Source: Antennarius striatus (lineage: Eukaryota; Chordata; Actinopteri; Lophiiformes; Antennariidae). From it: a DNA stretch of 64,000 nucleotides. The notes beneath the pieces are model-generated. The model ran no database searches and was not told the origin of the DNA. It was given only the letters and a program-made list of their open reading frames with translations. The stretch spans positions 15,473,001-15,537,000 of the forward strand of contig NC_090797.1 in the NCBI RefSeq assembly GCF_040054535.1, given 5' to 3'. The translations under genes and the position numbers were made by a program. Of this stretch, positions 45,587 through 56,949 are shown piece by piece (the stretch's first letter is position 1; the number at the start of each line of letters is the position of its first letter).

Positions 45587-46470
45587 GGGCGACTTCTTCG
45601 GGACTGGGATGATGGTGGTGGCTTTGAGGCAGGTGGGGACAACAGCCTGGCTCAGGGAGATGTTGAAGATGTCTGTGAAGACACCTGTGAGCTCATCAGC
45701 AGTCTCTCAGGACACGACCAGGAATGTTGTCAGGACCTGGGCTTTCCGTGCGTTGGTCCTTCTGAGGACTTGCCTCACGCTGTCCTGAGAAAGTGTCAAC
45801 GCCTGGTCGCCAGGAAGGGGTGGAGTCTTCTGTGCCGGGATGTTGTTGTCTGCCACAAAGCACGCAAAGAAGTCATTCAGCTGAGTGGTGGAGCTGTCGC
45901 AGAACTGAGGAAGTTGGCTTGTAGTCCATAATGAACTGAATCTCCCGCCACATGTTCCTGGTGTCTCTGCTGTCGCTGAAGTGGGTGGCGATCCTCCTGG
46001 AGTACTGTCTCTTGGACACTCGTATGCCTCGTGACAGGTTGGCTCTCGCTGTCCTCAGGCCCACCTCGTCCCCAGCTCTGAGAAGGTTCTGGTGACCGTG
46101 ACATCATCCATGCATTTCCTCATGTATGCAGTGACGGTCTCCGTGTACTCCTGGAGGTCTGTGGTGTTGTTGTGGGTGGCTGCATCTTTGGATACGCTCC
46201 AGTCTGTGGTGGAGAAGCAGTTTTGGAGTGCCTCTGACAACCCATCAGGCCACACCCGTATCTGCCTTTTCACAGGTCTGACGACTCTGACGAGCGGTCT
46301 GTATGCCGGCGTTAGCTTAACAGTGGTGTCGTCTGACGCCCCAAGGTGGGGGAGAGCACAGGCTTTATAGGCATCTTTATGTGTCGTGTCAACATTGTCC
46401 AGGATGTTAGCTCCTCTGGTGAAAAAGTGGTGGGTGGGACAACGGCCCACCTGAGTGGGAAGGACTTCTA
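45586..46470 (-). mobile_element. jockey-like LINE fragment upstream of mkrn1 unit B
   Basis: The same fragment, orientation and decay pattern as 34351-35240, so it was copied with the gene rather than inserted twice. Confidence 0.7.
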
Positions 46471-46598
46471 ATGACCCTCATTGTGTTGGCGGTTTGTGGG
46501 GGCGACTTTCTGCCCCAGCAGGACTATAAGTGTCTGGACTCAGTAGCAGTGAGTCACAACTGAAGGAGTCCTGACGTGGATGACTGAGACCTGCAGAC

Positions 46599-49500
46599 AT
46601 GTCTTCAACCAGCCTGAAGTAAGTTCTCCTCATTCTGCTTTTCTCTTCTTGACCTGCCTTTACCTGGAGGACTCCACACACTTTACTCTGACTCAGAGTA
46701 AAGTGTGAGTCAGAGTAAAGTAGAGTAATCTTTCTCATCCCAGCACTGTCTCCATTGCTCATGGATATGTTTGGTCCTGACTTCTTATAACTAAATGATA
46801 TGGGAGCTAAGATGAGGAGCACTGGGCACAGAATTTAAGGTGAAGCGGGGAAAGGTTTCTAAAACGTTCTCACCATTAATTAAAAATCCCAAAATGCTTT
46901 GTGTTCATACTGACCCTGACACCAGTGGTGTGGAGCAGCAGTTTCAGATCTATGTAGCTCTTTTAGACTCTTTTTGTAAAACCGTTGAAGTTTTTCCCTG
47001 TTCTGTTTGTATGTAGGGAGGGTAATGGGTTTCCATCCCTCTACCTTTTGTTTATATGTGAGGGGTGGGGGGAATACGGTGGGCTTCTATCACCCAACTT
47101 TCTGTTATAACATGGTAACTTGTGTGTCCTCAGGTTTGAACAAAGCAAACCACCCAAGAGCGAGGAGCCACCGACCCCCCAGACATTGATGCCTCCCCCC
47201 GCCTCCCTGCTCGACCCATCAGACCTGAATCCCAGTGGGTCAACACCCGGCCCAGGGGCTCAAGATTGGGTCAACGCGGCCGAGTTTGTTCCAGGACAGC
47301 CGTACTGTGGACGGGGTGAGTGATCCGCGTGGTGTGTTGGGGAGAAGCACTAGATCCCACCTACGTCCCCTTGTGAGGAGACTTAGGGCTGCGAATATTT
47401 TTTTAGGTGGGGGTTGGGCTGTTGTTAATGTTGGTATTTGGTAAAACTGTTGATTTGTTCGCCCATTGACAAGAAAGTGGACAACTGTGAACTTGTGTAG
47501 TCCAATCAGGTTGTAGGCGGGTGGGCATCATGTTGACCAGTATTTTGATGTTTTGTTGTTGTGGATCGTCTGCAGCAGAGCCGATGAAGATGGAAAGCTC
47601 CGCCCCCCTCACCGAAGAGTGCGACGCTGGCGCCGCACCTAAAAACAGGGAGCTGAGGAAGCAGGTCTGCTTCTATGCCGCTGTGGGAGAGTGCCGCAAT
47701 GGAATCAACTGTCCCTATCTCCATGGCGAAGTGTGTGACATGTGTGGCCACCCAGTGCTCCACCCCACTGACATCAGTCAGCGCTCAGAGCACACCAAGG
47801 TAACGACCTGCTCACACACTACACAAGCTGTCACACACACTCCTTTGACATGATGGTAACATACACACACTTCCTGCACCTGTCCACAGGCGTGCATGGA
47901 GGCCCAAAAGAAGGACACGGAGCTCTCGTTCGCCATGCAGCGCAGCAAGGACAAGATGTGTGGTGTGTGCATGGAAGTGGTGTTGGAGAAGGCCAACCCC
48001 AGTGAGCGGCGCTTCGGCATCCTGTCCAACTGCAGCCACAGCTACTGCCTGAAGTGCATCAGGACGTGGAGGAGGGCCAAGCAGTTTGAGAGCAACATCA
48101 TCAAGTGAGTCAGATCGTCTGTGCAGTCGTCAGTGTGTGATGGTAGTAGGGGGGGTCGTTTCACCTTTGTATACTACTGAGGAAGATTAGTATACAAAGG
48201 GTCACAATCTTTTTTGGGAGTTTCGAAACTCCCAAAAAGATTGTGTAAGCAGATTAACCCAGGTGATGAGTGTCATGCTAATTATACCTCATTAGCATGC
48301 AAAGGTGAAACTCGCATTTCAATGACCCCCCTTTGACACACCCATCAACAATTGTTGATGAGTCTTTGTATTGTTGATCCTTTGTATACTAATGACCCTC
48401 ATTAGTATACAATACGATGGGACAACACCAGCCACCTTCAGAACTGAACAAGTCTCTTGGATGAGAGATGAAACGTCTTCAAGAACTTTCTTAACGTCCA
48501 CTGGATCGACTTATTAACAGCTTTGAATAACAAATATTTATTCATCTTCTTCATGAAAGCATCAAAAATGTTATCTAATATGTTTCAGAGGTACTTTGAA
48601 TGAGGTTTAGCGATGTGTTCCATCACATTGTCTGTAAATGAACCAGAAACTTTTTTTAATTGACGTTTTCCCGTTTTCTCACCAAACATCTACTGAGACT
48701 GTTTTTTAATCTCCTTCAGAGGAGCTTCTTCCTGAACGTTCCCGGTTTCAGATGGTAAAACCATTTTGTCTACTTATTTCCAGATCTTGCCCAGAGTGTC
48801 GAATAATATCCAACTTTGTCATCCCGAGTGAGTACTGGGTGGAAGTTAAGGACGACAAGCAGAAGCTCATCCAGAAATACAAGGACGGCATGCGGTAAGT
48901 GGGCCAGGCCAGAAACGGTTAAGGGGTGGGGCTACACAAATGGGTGGGGTTATACTAGTAGATCTGCAGGAGAACATCTGGGCTGTGGAGTGGGCGGTGT
49001 TGTCTGATGTGTCTGAATCCCTGACAGTCTTCTCGGTCTCCTTCAGGAACAAGCCGTGTCAGTACTTTGATGAGGGGCGTGGCACATGTCCCTTTGGCGC
49101 CAACTGCTTCTATAAACACGCCTTTCCTGGTGGACGACTGGAGGAGGCCCAGCCCCCGCGCCAGCAGCCCAGATCCAATGAGAGGAACATGGTAAGGGGC
49201 CACCAGTCCACTGGTTCTGTTGAAGGTCTGCCAAGAACAGCAGCATCTCCACAGCAGCGCCCTCTGCTGGCTGAGTGGAAGCACTGATCAGTGGAAACCA
49301 TCGTTTGGAGACATTTGGAGTCTGATTTTTCCAAACCTGCATCACTGGATGAAGGCTGATGTGTGTGTGTGTATGTGTGTGTGTGTTTGTGTCCCCAGCA
49401 GAACTCCAGGCGGACTCCGCTGTGGAACATCTTTGAGGAGCAGGAGAGCACAGACTCCTTCGGCATCGATGTTGAGGAGATGGGGACGTTCAACCTGAGA

Positions 49501-49599
49501 GAGATGCTTCTGATGCTGCTGGCCGCCGGGACCGACGACGAGGATGAGTGGGACTTATTTAATGAGGACCTGGACGATTTCTGTCAAATGTATCAATAG
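46599..49599 (+). CDS. mkrn1: Makorin-1-like E3 ubiquitin ligase, unit B
   Basis: Exons: candidate start 46599-46618, then 47134-47315, 47576-47799, 47890-48104, 48784-48894, 49047-49191 and 49399-49599. They total 1098 bases including TAG, or 365 residues. It has CCCH finger 3 ([19 protein letters not shown]), the makorin motif ([11 protein letters not shown]), a full C3HC4 RING ([28 protein letters not shown]), CCCH finger 4 ([17 protein letters not shown]) and the family C-terminus [20 protein letters not shown], which identifies MKRN1 rather than MKRN2. Vertebrate MKRN1 is about 100 residues longer because of two N-terminal CCCH fingers. The first large exon here begins at FEQ, where the last ligand of finger 2 would be, and upstream exons are absent. 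AATAAA is at 49718-49723. The best-preserved of the three copies. Confidence 0.8.
48147..48410. repeat. Rearranged inverted-repeat element in unit B intron
   Basis: Carries several nested inverted repeats, including CTTTTTGGGAGTTTCGAAAC with its complement and GTATACTAATGACC with TCATTAGTATAC. It matches the simple palindromes of units A and C at its edges. Confidence 0.7.
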
Positions 49600-49948
49600 C
49601 AGCCCCCCTCCCCCACTGCACCCCCATCCCCTTTAAAACATTTATATTAGAAAATAGAATGGACTGTCTTCTAAGTTAATGGACGGTAGCTCCCACCCTG
49701 TTTTGTGACAGGCCATCAATAAATGAAAGAGAAAAAGTCCCTCAAGCCATGGCGCTCTTGCTAAACATTACCTTGACATCTATTGTTAGTCTTTTCTGTG
49801 CGTTTCATGTAGGAGGTATAATTCTAAAATAACAAAAATAAGTCAAAATAATATTGAACAAATTAACTTTTTTCAAATATTGCTAATAAACAAAACCCAC
49901 AAGTTTCTTTGTGGGTTTTGGTGTGACTTGTTTGTCACTGACAGCTGT

Positions 49949-51345
49949 TAGTGTTACCGGTCCCAAATACTGAGGTACGTAATAACAAATGAATGGTGGT
50001 TCTGTATGCCTCGCACCCTAAACACAGGAAAACAGTCACAGGAATGAGAGAGACGAACCACCCTTGCTGCATCTCCAGTATGTTCTGTTTATTTTACAAT
50101 TATTCACAACATTACGATAAACATTCATGTCCCTAATCTCTCCCTAATACAATAAAGTTCATGTCTCAATGTCCATTGTGTGGCTCTCATATGTCCATGC
50201 TTCAACTCCAGCACACAGTGTATTCCGCTCCATCTCACATCACAGTTTAAGATTTTCCCCTTAAAACTCAAAATAAACCAAAAATAAATAAACATGAACC
50301 AGAGGGATTCAGATGGTATATTACTTTTGTCCCAAAAGCACATTTTCGGTATCTTTGCTATTACCATGGCTACTATGAGATATAGTGCTGTAAAGTCAAC
50401 TTCACATTTACTGTACCAAAATCCACTGAAAGCTACTTACAGTATAAGACTGGTGTAATCTAAAACAGTAAACTCATTGCATAGGGAATATTAATGGACT
50501 CATATACAGTAAAACTAACACCTTTAAAACTGATGAAAATACAGTTTCACCCTTCGTACAGTAACTATTTATTCCTGAAAGCCACATGAAACTAACCGTG
50601 CTTTTTATAAACAGAAAATAGCCATTCAAAAATATAAGCATCTGCTTGTTCAAGTAATTTCCATAATGCACCATAGTAAACAGATCCTATAGTATTAGTT
50701 TAATCATATCCCAACAGAAACACTATTTACAGTGTTGGTCAGGTGTGCAGGGCCAAAAGAGGGAAAACAACTAAAATCTTGCCACGCAATGTGCACATAT
50801 GCAAATGGTCTCTGCCTAATATGGAACAGGTAGGCGCCATTTTCTGAAACTCCCGCCAAGCGGCTTTGCTTGCTAGGAGGAGTTTTCTAGCTAACATCAA
50901 ACTTACTTTTATACGTTGAGAAACGCCACCAAAGCAAGTCAATAATGCTAAAAATAATGAACTCTAGGAGGTAGTCATTTTGTGGTTGTCACGGTGTACT
51001 AACCTGAAAACACAGGAAAACAGTCACAGGAATGAGAGAGACGAGCCACTCTTGTTGCATCTCCAGTTTGTCCTGAGGAGAGGGGCCGAGGTCCTCACCT
51101 AGAGTCACCTGGGTGCAACACGACCTGCACTAAGGTTCCGCCCTCCTGTTTCCCTGCTGCCTGAGTTACTTTGTCTCAAAATAAAGACGAAATTAATATC
51201 TGGGAGGACAGAAGTTATTATAAAAAATGTTTCATCAATTAGAATTGGCGAAAATAAAGTGCTGACAAATCAGTAAAATAATATGTAAACATTAATCCCC
51301 AACAATAAAAACAAATATGACCATATATTTTGAGTGTACCACACT
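49949..51345. mobile_element. 1.4-kb insertion specific to mkrn1 unit B
   Basis: Units A and C read CAGCTGTTAGCACTTCC without a break at this point. B has TAG, then about 1.39 kb, then TAG again. The insert begins TGTTACCGG and ends GTACCACAC. It contains a direct repeat of about 70 bp at 50020-50090 and 51008-51075 (AACACAGGAAAACAGTCACA). No coding region is seen. It could be a DNA element with a 3-bp duplication or an LTR-derived piece. Confidence 0.6.
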
Positions 51346-51509
51346 AGCACTTCCTGTTAGCCTGACGATCACTCTGACATTTACCGTCAAACTGTAAGGT
51401 TTTACTCCTGAAGGCTGGATCTTCTGTTTTCTTTATTAAAGCTGCTCATAGCCATTATTTTGTACTGATGTGTCCTCCCTTCATCACCTTCATCCAAGTG
51501 TCCCGCGCG

Positions 51510-51512
<3 letters not shown>

Positions 51513-51580
<68 letters not shown>
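51513..51580. repeat. (TG)n microsatellite
   Basis: A TG tract in the unit B 3' flank, matching 38879-38919 in A and 62082-62113 (CA) in C, with different lengths. Confidence 0.9.
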
Positions 51581-51582
<2 letters not shown>

Positions 51583-52079
51583 CATTAATGGTTAAGAGCC
51601 TGTTGGATCACAAGCTGTCTGTCAAAGTGGGTGAACGGATGGATGGATGAGAGACGGATGTCCTTATGTCAGACAGCTGTTGAGATACTTCTTGCAGGTA
51701 GCATGAACAGCTAGCCTTAGCCTCCCTCCAGTGAAGGTGAGGTCTAGAATGTGGTGGCGCCCTCTAGTGGCATAAAAACAGCTTTGAACCCCCGACCCCT
51801 GATGCCTTAGTCCTGGCTGTTGCTTCATTAGCTCATCGTCCCACTACAGACACTCGTCTTCATCCTCCTCTCTACATTCTCCTCCTCTTCTCCTTTAGCT
51901 CCACCTCCTGAGTCAGACTCAATCAACTTTTATTTATATAGCTCTTAATCACGTCAAGAGACATTTCAAAGCCCTTTGATAGACAGAAAAACCCAACAGA
52001 ACCCTCCAGAGAAGACACAAGCAAAAGCGACCGGACTCATTGGACCACTAGCTGCTCAGGTCGCTAACAGCAGCTAGCA

Positions 52080-52600
52080 GCTGGTGCTGTCCCTCTGATG
52101 TACTTATTCCTGATCCTATCCATCCTGGTCACTCCCAGAGAGAACCTCAGCATCTTCATCTCTGCTACCTCCAGCTCTGTCTCCTGTCTTTTCCTCAGGG
52201 ACACTGTCTCTAGACCAAACAACATCGCTGGTCTCACCACAGTTTTGTACACCTTTCCTTTCATTTTAGCTGAAACTCTTCTATCACACATCACACCTGA
52301 CACTTTCCTCCACCCGTTCCATCCTGCCTGGACACGCTTCTTCACCTCTTTTCCACACTCTCCATTGCTCTGGACTGTTGACCCTAAGTACTTCAAATCC
52401 TCCACCTTCTTGATCTCTTCTCCCTGTAACCTCACTCTTCCACTTGGGTCCCTCTCATTCACACACATGTACTCTGTCTTACTGCGGCTAACCTTCATTC
52501 CTCTCCTTTCCAGGACAAACCTCCACCTCTCTAGTTTCTCCTCCACCTGTTCCCTGCTCTCACTGCAGATCATTATTAATTCATTCATTAGCATTAATCA
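52080..52600 (-). mobile_element. RTE-type LINE RT fragment, unit B
   Basis: Same fragment as 39422-39925, with very few differences. Copied with the mkrn1 unit. Confidence 0.75.
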
Positions 52601-52968
52601 TTAGTAATTTATTTAAAAACCAAAACCAAAATAAAAACAGTGGAAAAACAAAATAAAAGTAATAACATACCCAATAGACAATAAAATAATAAATTCCTGC
52701 TCGTTAAATATAAATTTTGCTCAACAGCTTAAACAAATGTGTGAATGGAGTATATGCCAGTCTTACTGGTGGCTGTCCATAGTCAGACATCAAACCACTC
52801 ATGATATGAAAGTTCTTGAATCAAGGTGAGGACTCCGGGGTTCACATGAAGGCGAGATGTTTTTGTCTTCTCTCGTGCCCTTCTCCGGGTGGATGGAGAA
52901 AAAACACCTGTGGAAACACAAGACAGATGACTCCATTAATAGTAAAATATTTTCACATTAACAAAACT

Positions 52969-53140
52969 ATATAAATGTAGCTATATAAATCTAATCCATC
53001 ATTATTATTATTATTATTATTATATAAAACTATTGATGTATTATATGGTACAATATCATGAAATTTTAGCAACTTTGACTGCGTAAACAGGTTATGAGTA
53101 TGTTCAAGAAAACCAACCTTGTGAATGTTCCACACTGCTC
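52969..53140 (-). mobile_element. LINE 3' end attached to unit B
   Basis: Carries the (ATT)n tail and the last part of the RT frame (AVWNIHKVGFLEHTHNLFTQ is the preserved end), identical in kind to the LINE ends at 405-560 and 60480-60640. It is cut at 53140, where a 75-bp copy of mkrn1 3' flank follows. Confidence 0.65.
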
Positions 53141-53216
53141 ATTAATTAATGGCTAAGAGCCTGTTGGATCCCATCTGTCTTTCAAAGTGGGTGAACGGAT
53201 GGATGGATGAGAGACG
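53141..53216. repeat. 75-bp echo of mkrn1 3' flank
   Basis: Matches 38925-38995 and 51585-51655 (TTAATGGCTAAGAGCCTG to GGATGAGAGACGGA). A leftover of rearrangement between the unit and the retroviral fossil. Confidence 0.7.
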
Positions 53217-54105
53217 GAGGAATTTTTCCCCAAGATTGTAATCATCGGGGTTTTGGCCTCCGTCTGTAGTGAAGAATAGTGAGACAGTAGCCATAGATCT
53301 GAGCCATCTTTGTTAAAAATTGGATTGTTGCATTTTATTAAATTTCCCAGTTTTGGTCCATGGCTTAAAAGCCATTGAAGGGGGGAATGTGGTGGAAAGT
53401 TTTTAATACAATAAAATAAAACAATAAAATGATATAATAATATAATAAATTAATATCATTTCATTGACCCAAAAATCTAGAGTGTGTGTGTGTCAAATCT
53501 TTCAGCACTTTGGAGAAACGGCCCCAGGAAGTCTCGAGGTCATGAAAGATTCTGCAAGAATCTAATGTGTTTTAGAAGTGTTTGCGTAAATGTCAGTATC
53601 TGTTAATAATTTTGTCTGCACTAAATTTCCACGTGACTGATTAGGTTGTGTGAAACTGTGGACTAGATGTCTCTGGTAACGTCTTGAGGTCATGATGTAC
53701 CTACTGAAACTGGGGGAGAGATTAGTGGAGAGCAGAGGGAATGAAGTTAAACAACTGATTCACACCTCCCATAGTTACGCCTTTAGAGTATATAAAGATA
53801 TGATATCCATTTCCTAGTTTGTACTTGACGTTTTTTCTTGTACCCAGAATATTCTGTAACAACACACCGGAGGACTTTTTCATCGTCTCCAGACCTCTCA
53901 TCATGCTTACATAAGTATTTGTTGAACTTGTCTGTTTGTTGAACCTGTCTGTCTGTCAATATCATCGATGATGTTATCGGACTCATACTCAACCTATTGA
54001 TGATATTACTGTATTACTACTCAACTTTGATTTTAATTGACAAAATAAATATCTTGTGTTTAATACACTGTGTCTTGTCTTAAGAGAAACGAAACCCCCA
54101 CCACA
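53217..54105 (+). mobile_element. Retroviral 3' end with LTR (fossil)
   Basis: A short internal tail ends in a purine tract (GAAGGGGGGAA, 53377-53387), directly followed by an LTR at 53388-54105 (718 bp). The LTR has TGTGGTGG...CCACCACA ends, a TATA box at 53789-53797 and AATAAA at 54044-54049. ACATC (54106-54110) after the LTR is the expected target duplication, since an RTE LINE continues there. The rest of the element is missing on the left. Confidence 0.7.
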
Positions 54106-55725
54106 ACATCACACCTTCTATTTGTAGCTTCAGACTCATCACTCTATCTGACACTCTTTTTACCTCCAGGACATTCCTAACAAACTCCTCCTTCAAGATA
54201 ACTCCTACTCCATTTCTCTTCCCATCTACACCATGATAGAACAACTTGAACCCTGCTCTTAAACTTCTAGCCTTGCTACCTGTTTTGTGAAAAACTTTAA
54301 TAAATAGGTTCGTAGGAGGTGGGTACACAGAAAACTCACTCACACAATTAATCAAACCACTCCTCTAGGGCTGTAATAAATGTGTGATTTATTACACGCA
54401 GAGAATAGAAATATTAAGAAACAATAAGTACAAACAAACAATAAGTCAAAAGACCTCCATGATGCTAGACTAAATGTGTCGTTTAGTCCCCGCAGCGCAG
54501 AGCAATGCAAACAAACAATTCTATGATGCTAGAATAAACTGGTAGTTCCATTCCCCACAGAGCACAGAAACAATTCTATGATGCTAGAATAAACTGGTAG
54601 TTTTATTCCCCACAGAGCATAGTAATAAACAAACAAATAGTTGGTTGAGCTAAGGCAATATATGGTGGCATTCCAAATATGCTTCGCCTCGTACCTTGAC
54701 ACAGGGAAGGAGAGCCCACAACCCAGGCAGAGTAGCTTCAACCAGGCTGGGCGTCCGTATGTAACCCGCAGCTGGCTCTATCTGGAGTATGAAACTCCTC
54801 ACCTTTTATACCTTTGAAGAAGAAAGGCCTGCATGCGAGCAGGAATGGCCAGTTCCAGCTCTCAGGCAGCCCTCCTTTTGGTGGTACCCCCAGCTGAGGA
54901 ATAAACATCACCACCCTCGAGAATGCAGTGTAGGAAGCTTTCACGCACTCGTAAACCATCTGTATCAGGAGACCTTACACCTTTGGAATGCACCAAACCT
55001 ATCACACCAAAACTAAGAAACCTAAGAAATCTTTATTACACCTTGGAATGCAATTTAGAGGCTTTCATGCACCCATAAAACATCTTACACCTTGACTGAA
55101 AACAGGTCTCCATCTCCTCTCCATCGGTTCTCCTTTGTGAGGGGTACTGGGTTTACAGCATCTCAGCTCCCCATATGGTTTAATAGGCTGTGACCTGCTG
55201 TGACCTCTCTGTGTTCAGTTATATGGAGAGGTTTTGAAGCAAGTTCTCAGTAATGACATGATAAGAGTCAAATCAGGACACACACAATACAAATTTCCAT
55301 TACACTACCTTTCCACCTGGTCTCCTGGACACACAGTATGTCTACCTTCCTCCTCTGCATCATGTCAACCAACTCTCTACCTTTTCCTGTCATAGTTCCA
55401 ACATTCAACGTCCCTACTCTCAGTCCTTTTCTCTTGACGCTCCTCTTCTCTGTATTATGCGAACACACTTTCCTCCTCTCCTTCTTCGACCAACAGTAAT
55501 CTAATTTCCACCGGCGCCCTGTAGGTCAACAGCGCCGATGGCGGTCGTTGTTAACCCGGGCCTCGACCGATCCGGTATGGAAGTCATAGGTTTGATTTGC
55601 ATCTTTGATTTGGCAAAAGTTTAACGCCGGATGCCCTTCCTGACGCAACCCTCTGTATTTATCTGGGCTTGGGACCGGCACAATAAGACACTGGCTTGTG
55701 TCCTCTTGCGGCTACATTCCATGCT
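54106..55725 (-). mobile_element. RTE-type LINE 5' part, inverted copy, split by LTRs
   Basis: On the minus strand the 5' region and endonuclease start (55725-55305: VGTMTGKGRELVD, ILCVQETRWKGS) continue after a 1-kb insertion at 54275-54106 (ARSLRAGFKLFYHGVDGK, LEVKRVSDRVMSL). A retroviral LTR ends it at 54105. The inverted counterpart of 4951-5530, which lacks both insertions. Confidence 0.75.
54281..55304 (-). mobile_element. Solo LTR, 1.02 kb (fossil)
   Basis: The termini are TGT...ACA, with a perfect 5-bp duplication CTACC (plus strand) at 54276-54280 and 55305-55309. On the minus strand a TATAAAAGG box lies near 54813 and AATAAA near 54390, giving U3-R-U5 order. An internal tandem repeat of about 50 bp (AATTCTATGATGCTAGAATA) lies at 54515-54620. 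No internal viral region. Confidence 0.8.
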
Positions 55726-55927
55726 AAAAAAAAAAAAAAAGCTAAAAAACACGGATAACAAAGTGAATTTACAGCTGATTATTCTGAAGAAAAACACTCA
55801 TGAAGGAGGCTGAACTAAAAAGGGGGTCTTCAGTTTGTTCTGGAACGTGTAGACTGGACTCTGGAGCAGTGGTCATGTGGTCTGATGGGTCCAGATCCAC
55901 GTGGGTTTCTGTCTTCTTTATTCGTCA

Positions 55928-55976
55928 GCCGTGGTTGTATAGTGGTTAGTACTCTGTGTTGTGGCTGCAGAAACCA
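55928..55976 (+). pseudogene. 5' half of tRNA-His
   Basis: As at 26195: GCCGTGG acceptor strand, D arm and anticodon arm, then AAACCACAACAAAGTGG. The inverted copy at 4681-4752 lacks this half and passes straight into a full tRNA. Confidence 0.65.
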
Positions 55977-56076
55977 CAACAAAGTGGTTGCTGCGGTGTT
56001 ACTTGGTGGTGTGTATTTTACTCTCACCCTCCCAAAAATGATTTTTTCACTGTTTTCCAGTTTTGTTTTTTCATCG

Positions 56077-56148
56077 GCCGTGATCGTATAGTGGTTAGTA
56101 CTCTGCGTTGTGGCCGCAGCAACCCCGGTTCGAATCCGGGTCACGGCA
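56077..56148 (+). tRNA. trnH: tRNA-His (GTG), best copy
   Basis: 72 nt with perfect acceptor, anticodon and T stems; D arm TAGTGGTTAG as in classical vertebrate tRNA-His; anticodon GTG; box B GGTTCGAATCC; discriminator A; TTTT terminator at 56151-56154. The most likely functional member in the window. Confidence 0.85.
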
Positions 56149-56309
56149 GCTTTTAATGTAAATTGACTAAAAAAGTCCCCGCACTGAGGGACGGTGTTAT
56201 GATAGGTTCAACTCGAGGTGCAGCGACGTCATGTACCCATCAAATGACGTCATCTGCAGACCTACTGAATGACCACATCTGTCCATCTATGGATTTTTCT
56301 TCCCTGAAG

Positions 56310-56500
56310 ATTTGCTCATATTCCAAGGCGGCTATGTCAGGATTTATTCGGCTCATATCTTTACAGAGGGCTTCAGGGACCATGGGACATCGTTTTTGAT
56401 CCCAGATTGGCCCCCAAGGAGCCCAGACCTTAACCCCGGTGAGAATCTTTGGGCTGCACAGGAGAAGACTTTACACAGGGGCCCGGAGGCTTATGAACTG
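56310..56500 (+). mobile_element. Tc1/mariner-type transposase remnant
   Basis: The plus-strand frame contains FLIPDWPPRSPDLNPGENLW, the end of a DDE domain. It lies between two tRNA-His sequences, mirroring 4381-4510. Confidence 0.65.
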
Positions 56501-56560
56501 ATCGCGTTGTTTTTATTTTTTTCACCCCACAAATATTCCGGTTCCGTTTTCCACACGTCA

Positions 56561-56632
56561 GCTGTGATCGTATAGAGGTTAGTACTCTGTGTTGTGGCTC
56601 CAGCAACCCCGGTTCAAGTCTGGGTCGTGACA
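56561..56632 (+). pseudogene. tRNA-His (GTG) pseudogene-like copy
   Basis: 72 nt with anticodon GTG but a poorly paired acceptor stem and a mutated T arm (GGTTCAAGTCT). The terminator is only TTT. It corresponds to 4197-4268 and has the same 484-bp spacing from its partner. Confidence 0.6.
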
Positions 56633-56639
56633 TGGTTTA

Positions 56640-56945
56640 ATTCAGTTTAAGTGGACTGGGTCCGACTGTTAATATTAGATTTATTTTAGCGTTTGTTGAA
56701 ACTCTAAAAAGAGCTGCTGTATCTACTTTTGAAATGCCATTGTTATTCTTTAAGTCTTAAATTATTTATTATCTTAAAGTTATCTTAAAGTTATTTTAAA
56801 GTTCAAGTTCACCACACCAACAAGTTTCTTGTTTTGCAGGTGAGCTTCAAGTTTAAATTTCTCAACAGTGTATTTTTTTCTTCATCCCCAAAAGTGTTCC
56901 TTTACCTTTATTCTGTTGTCTTTTTACATCAGCCGTGAAACCATT
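56640..56945. other. AT-rich spacer of the repeated block
   Basis: Inverted match of 3891-4196; no gene. Confidence 0.5.
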
Positions 56946-56949
56946 CAAG

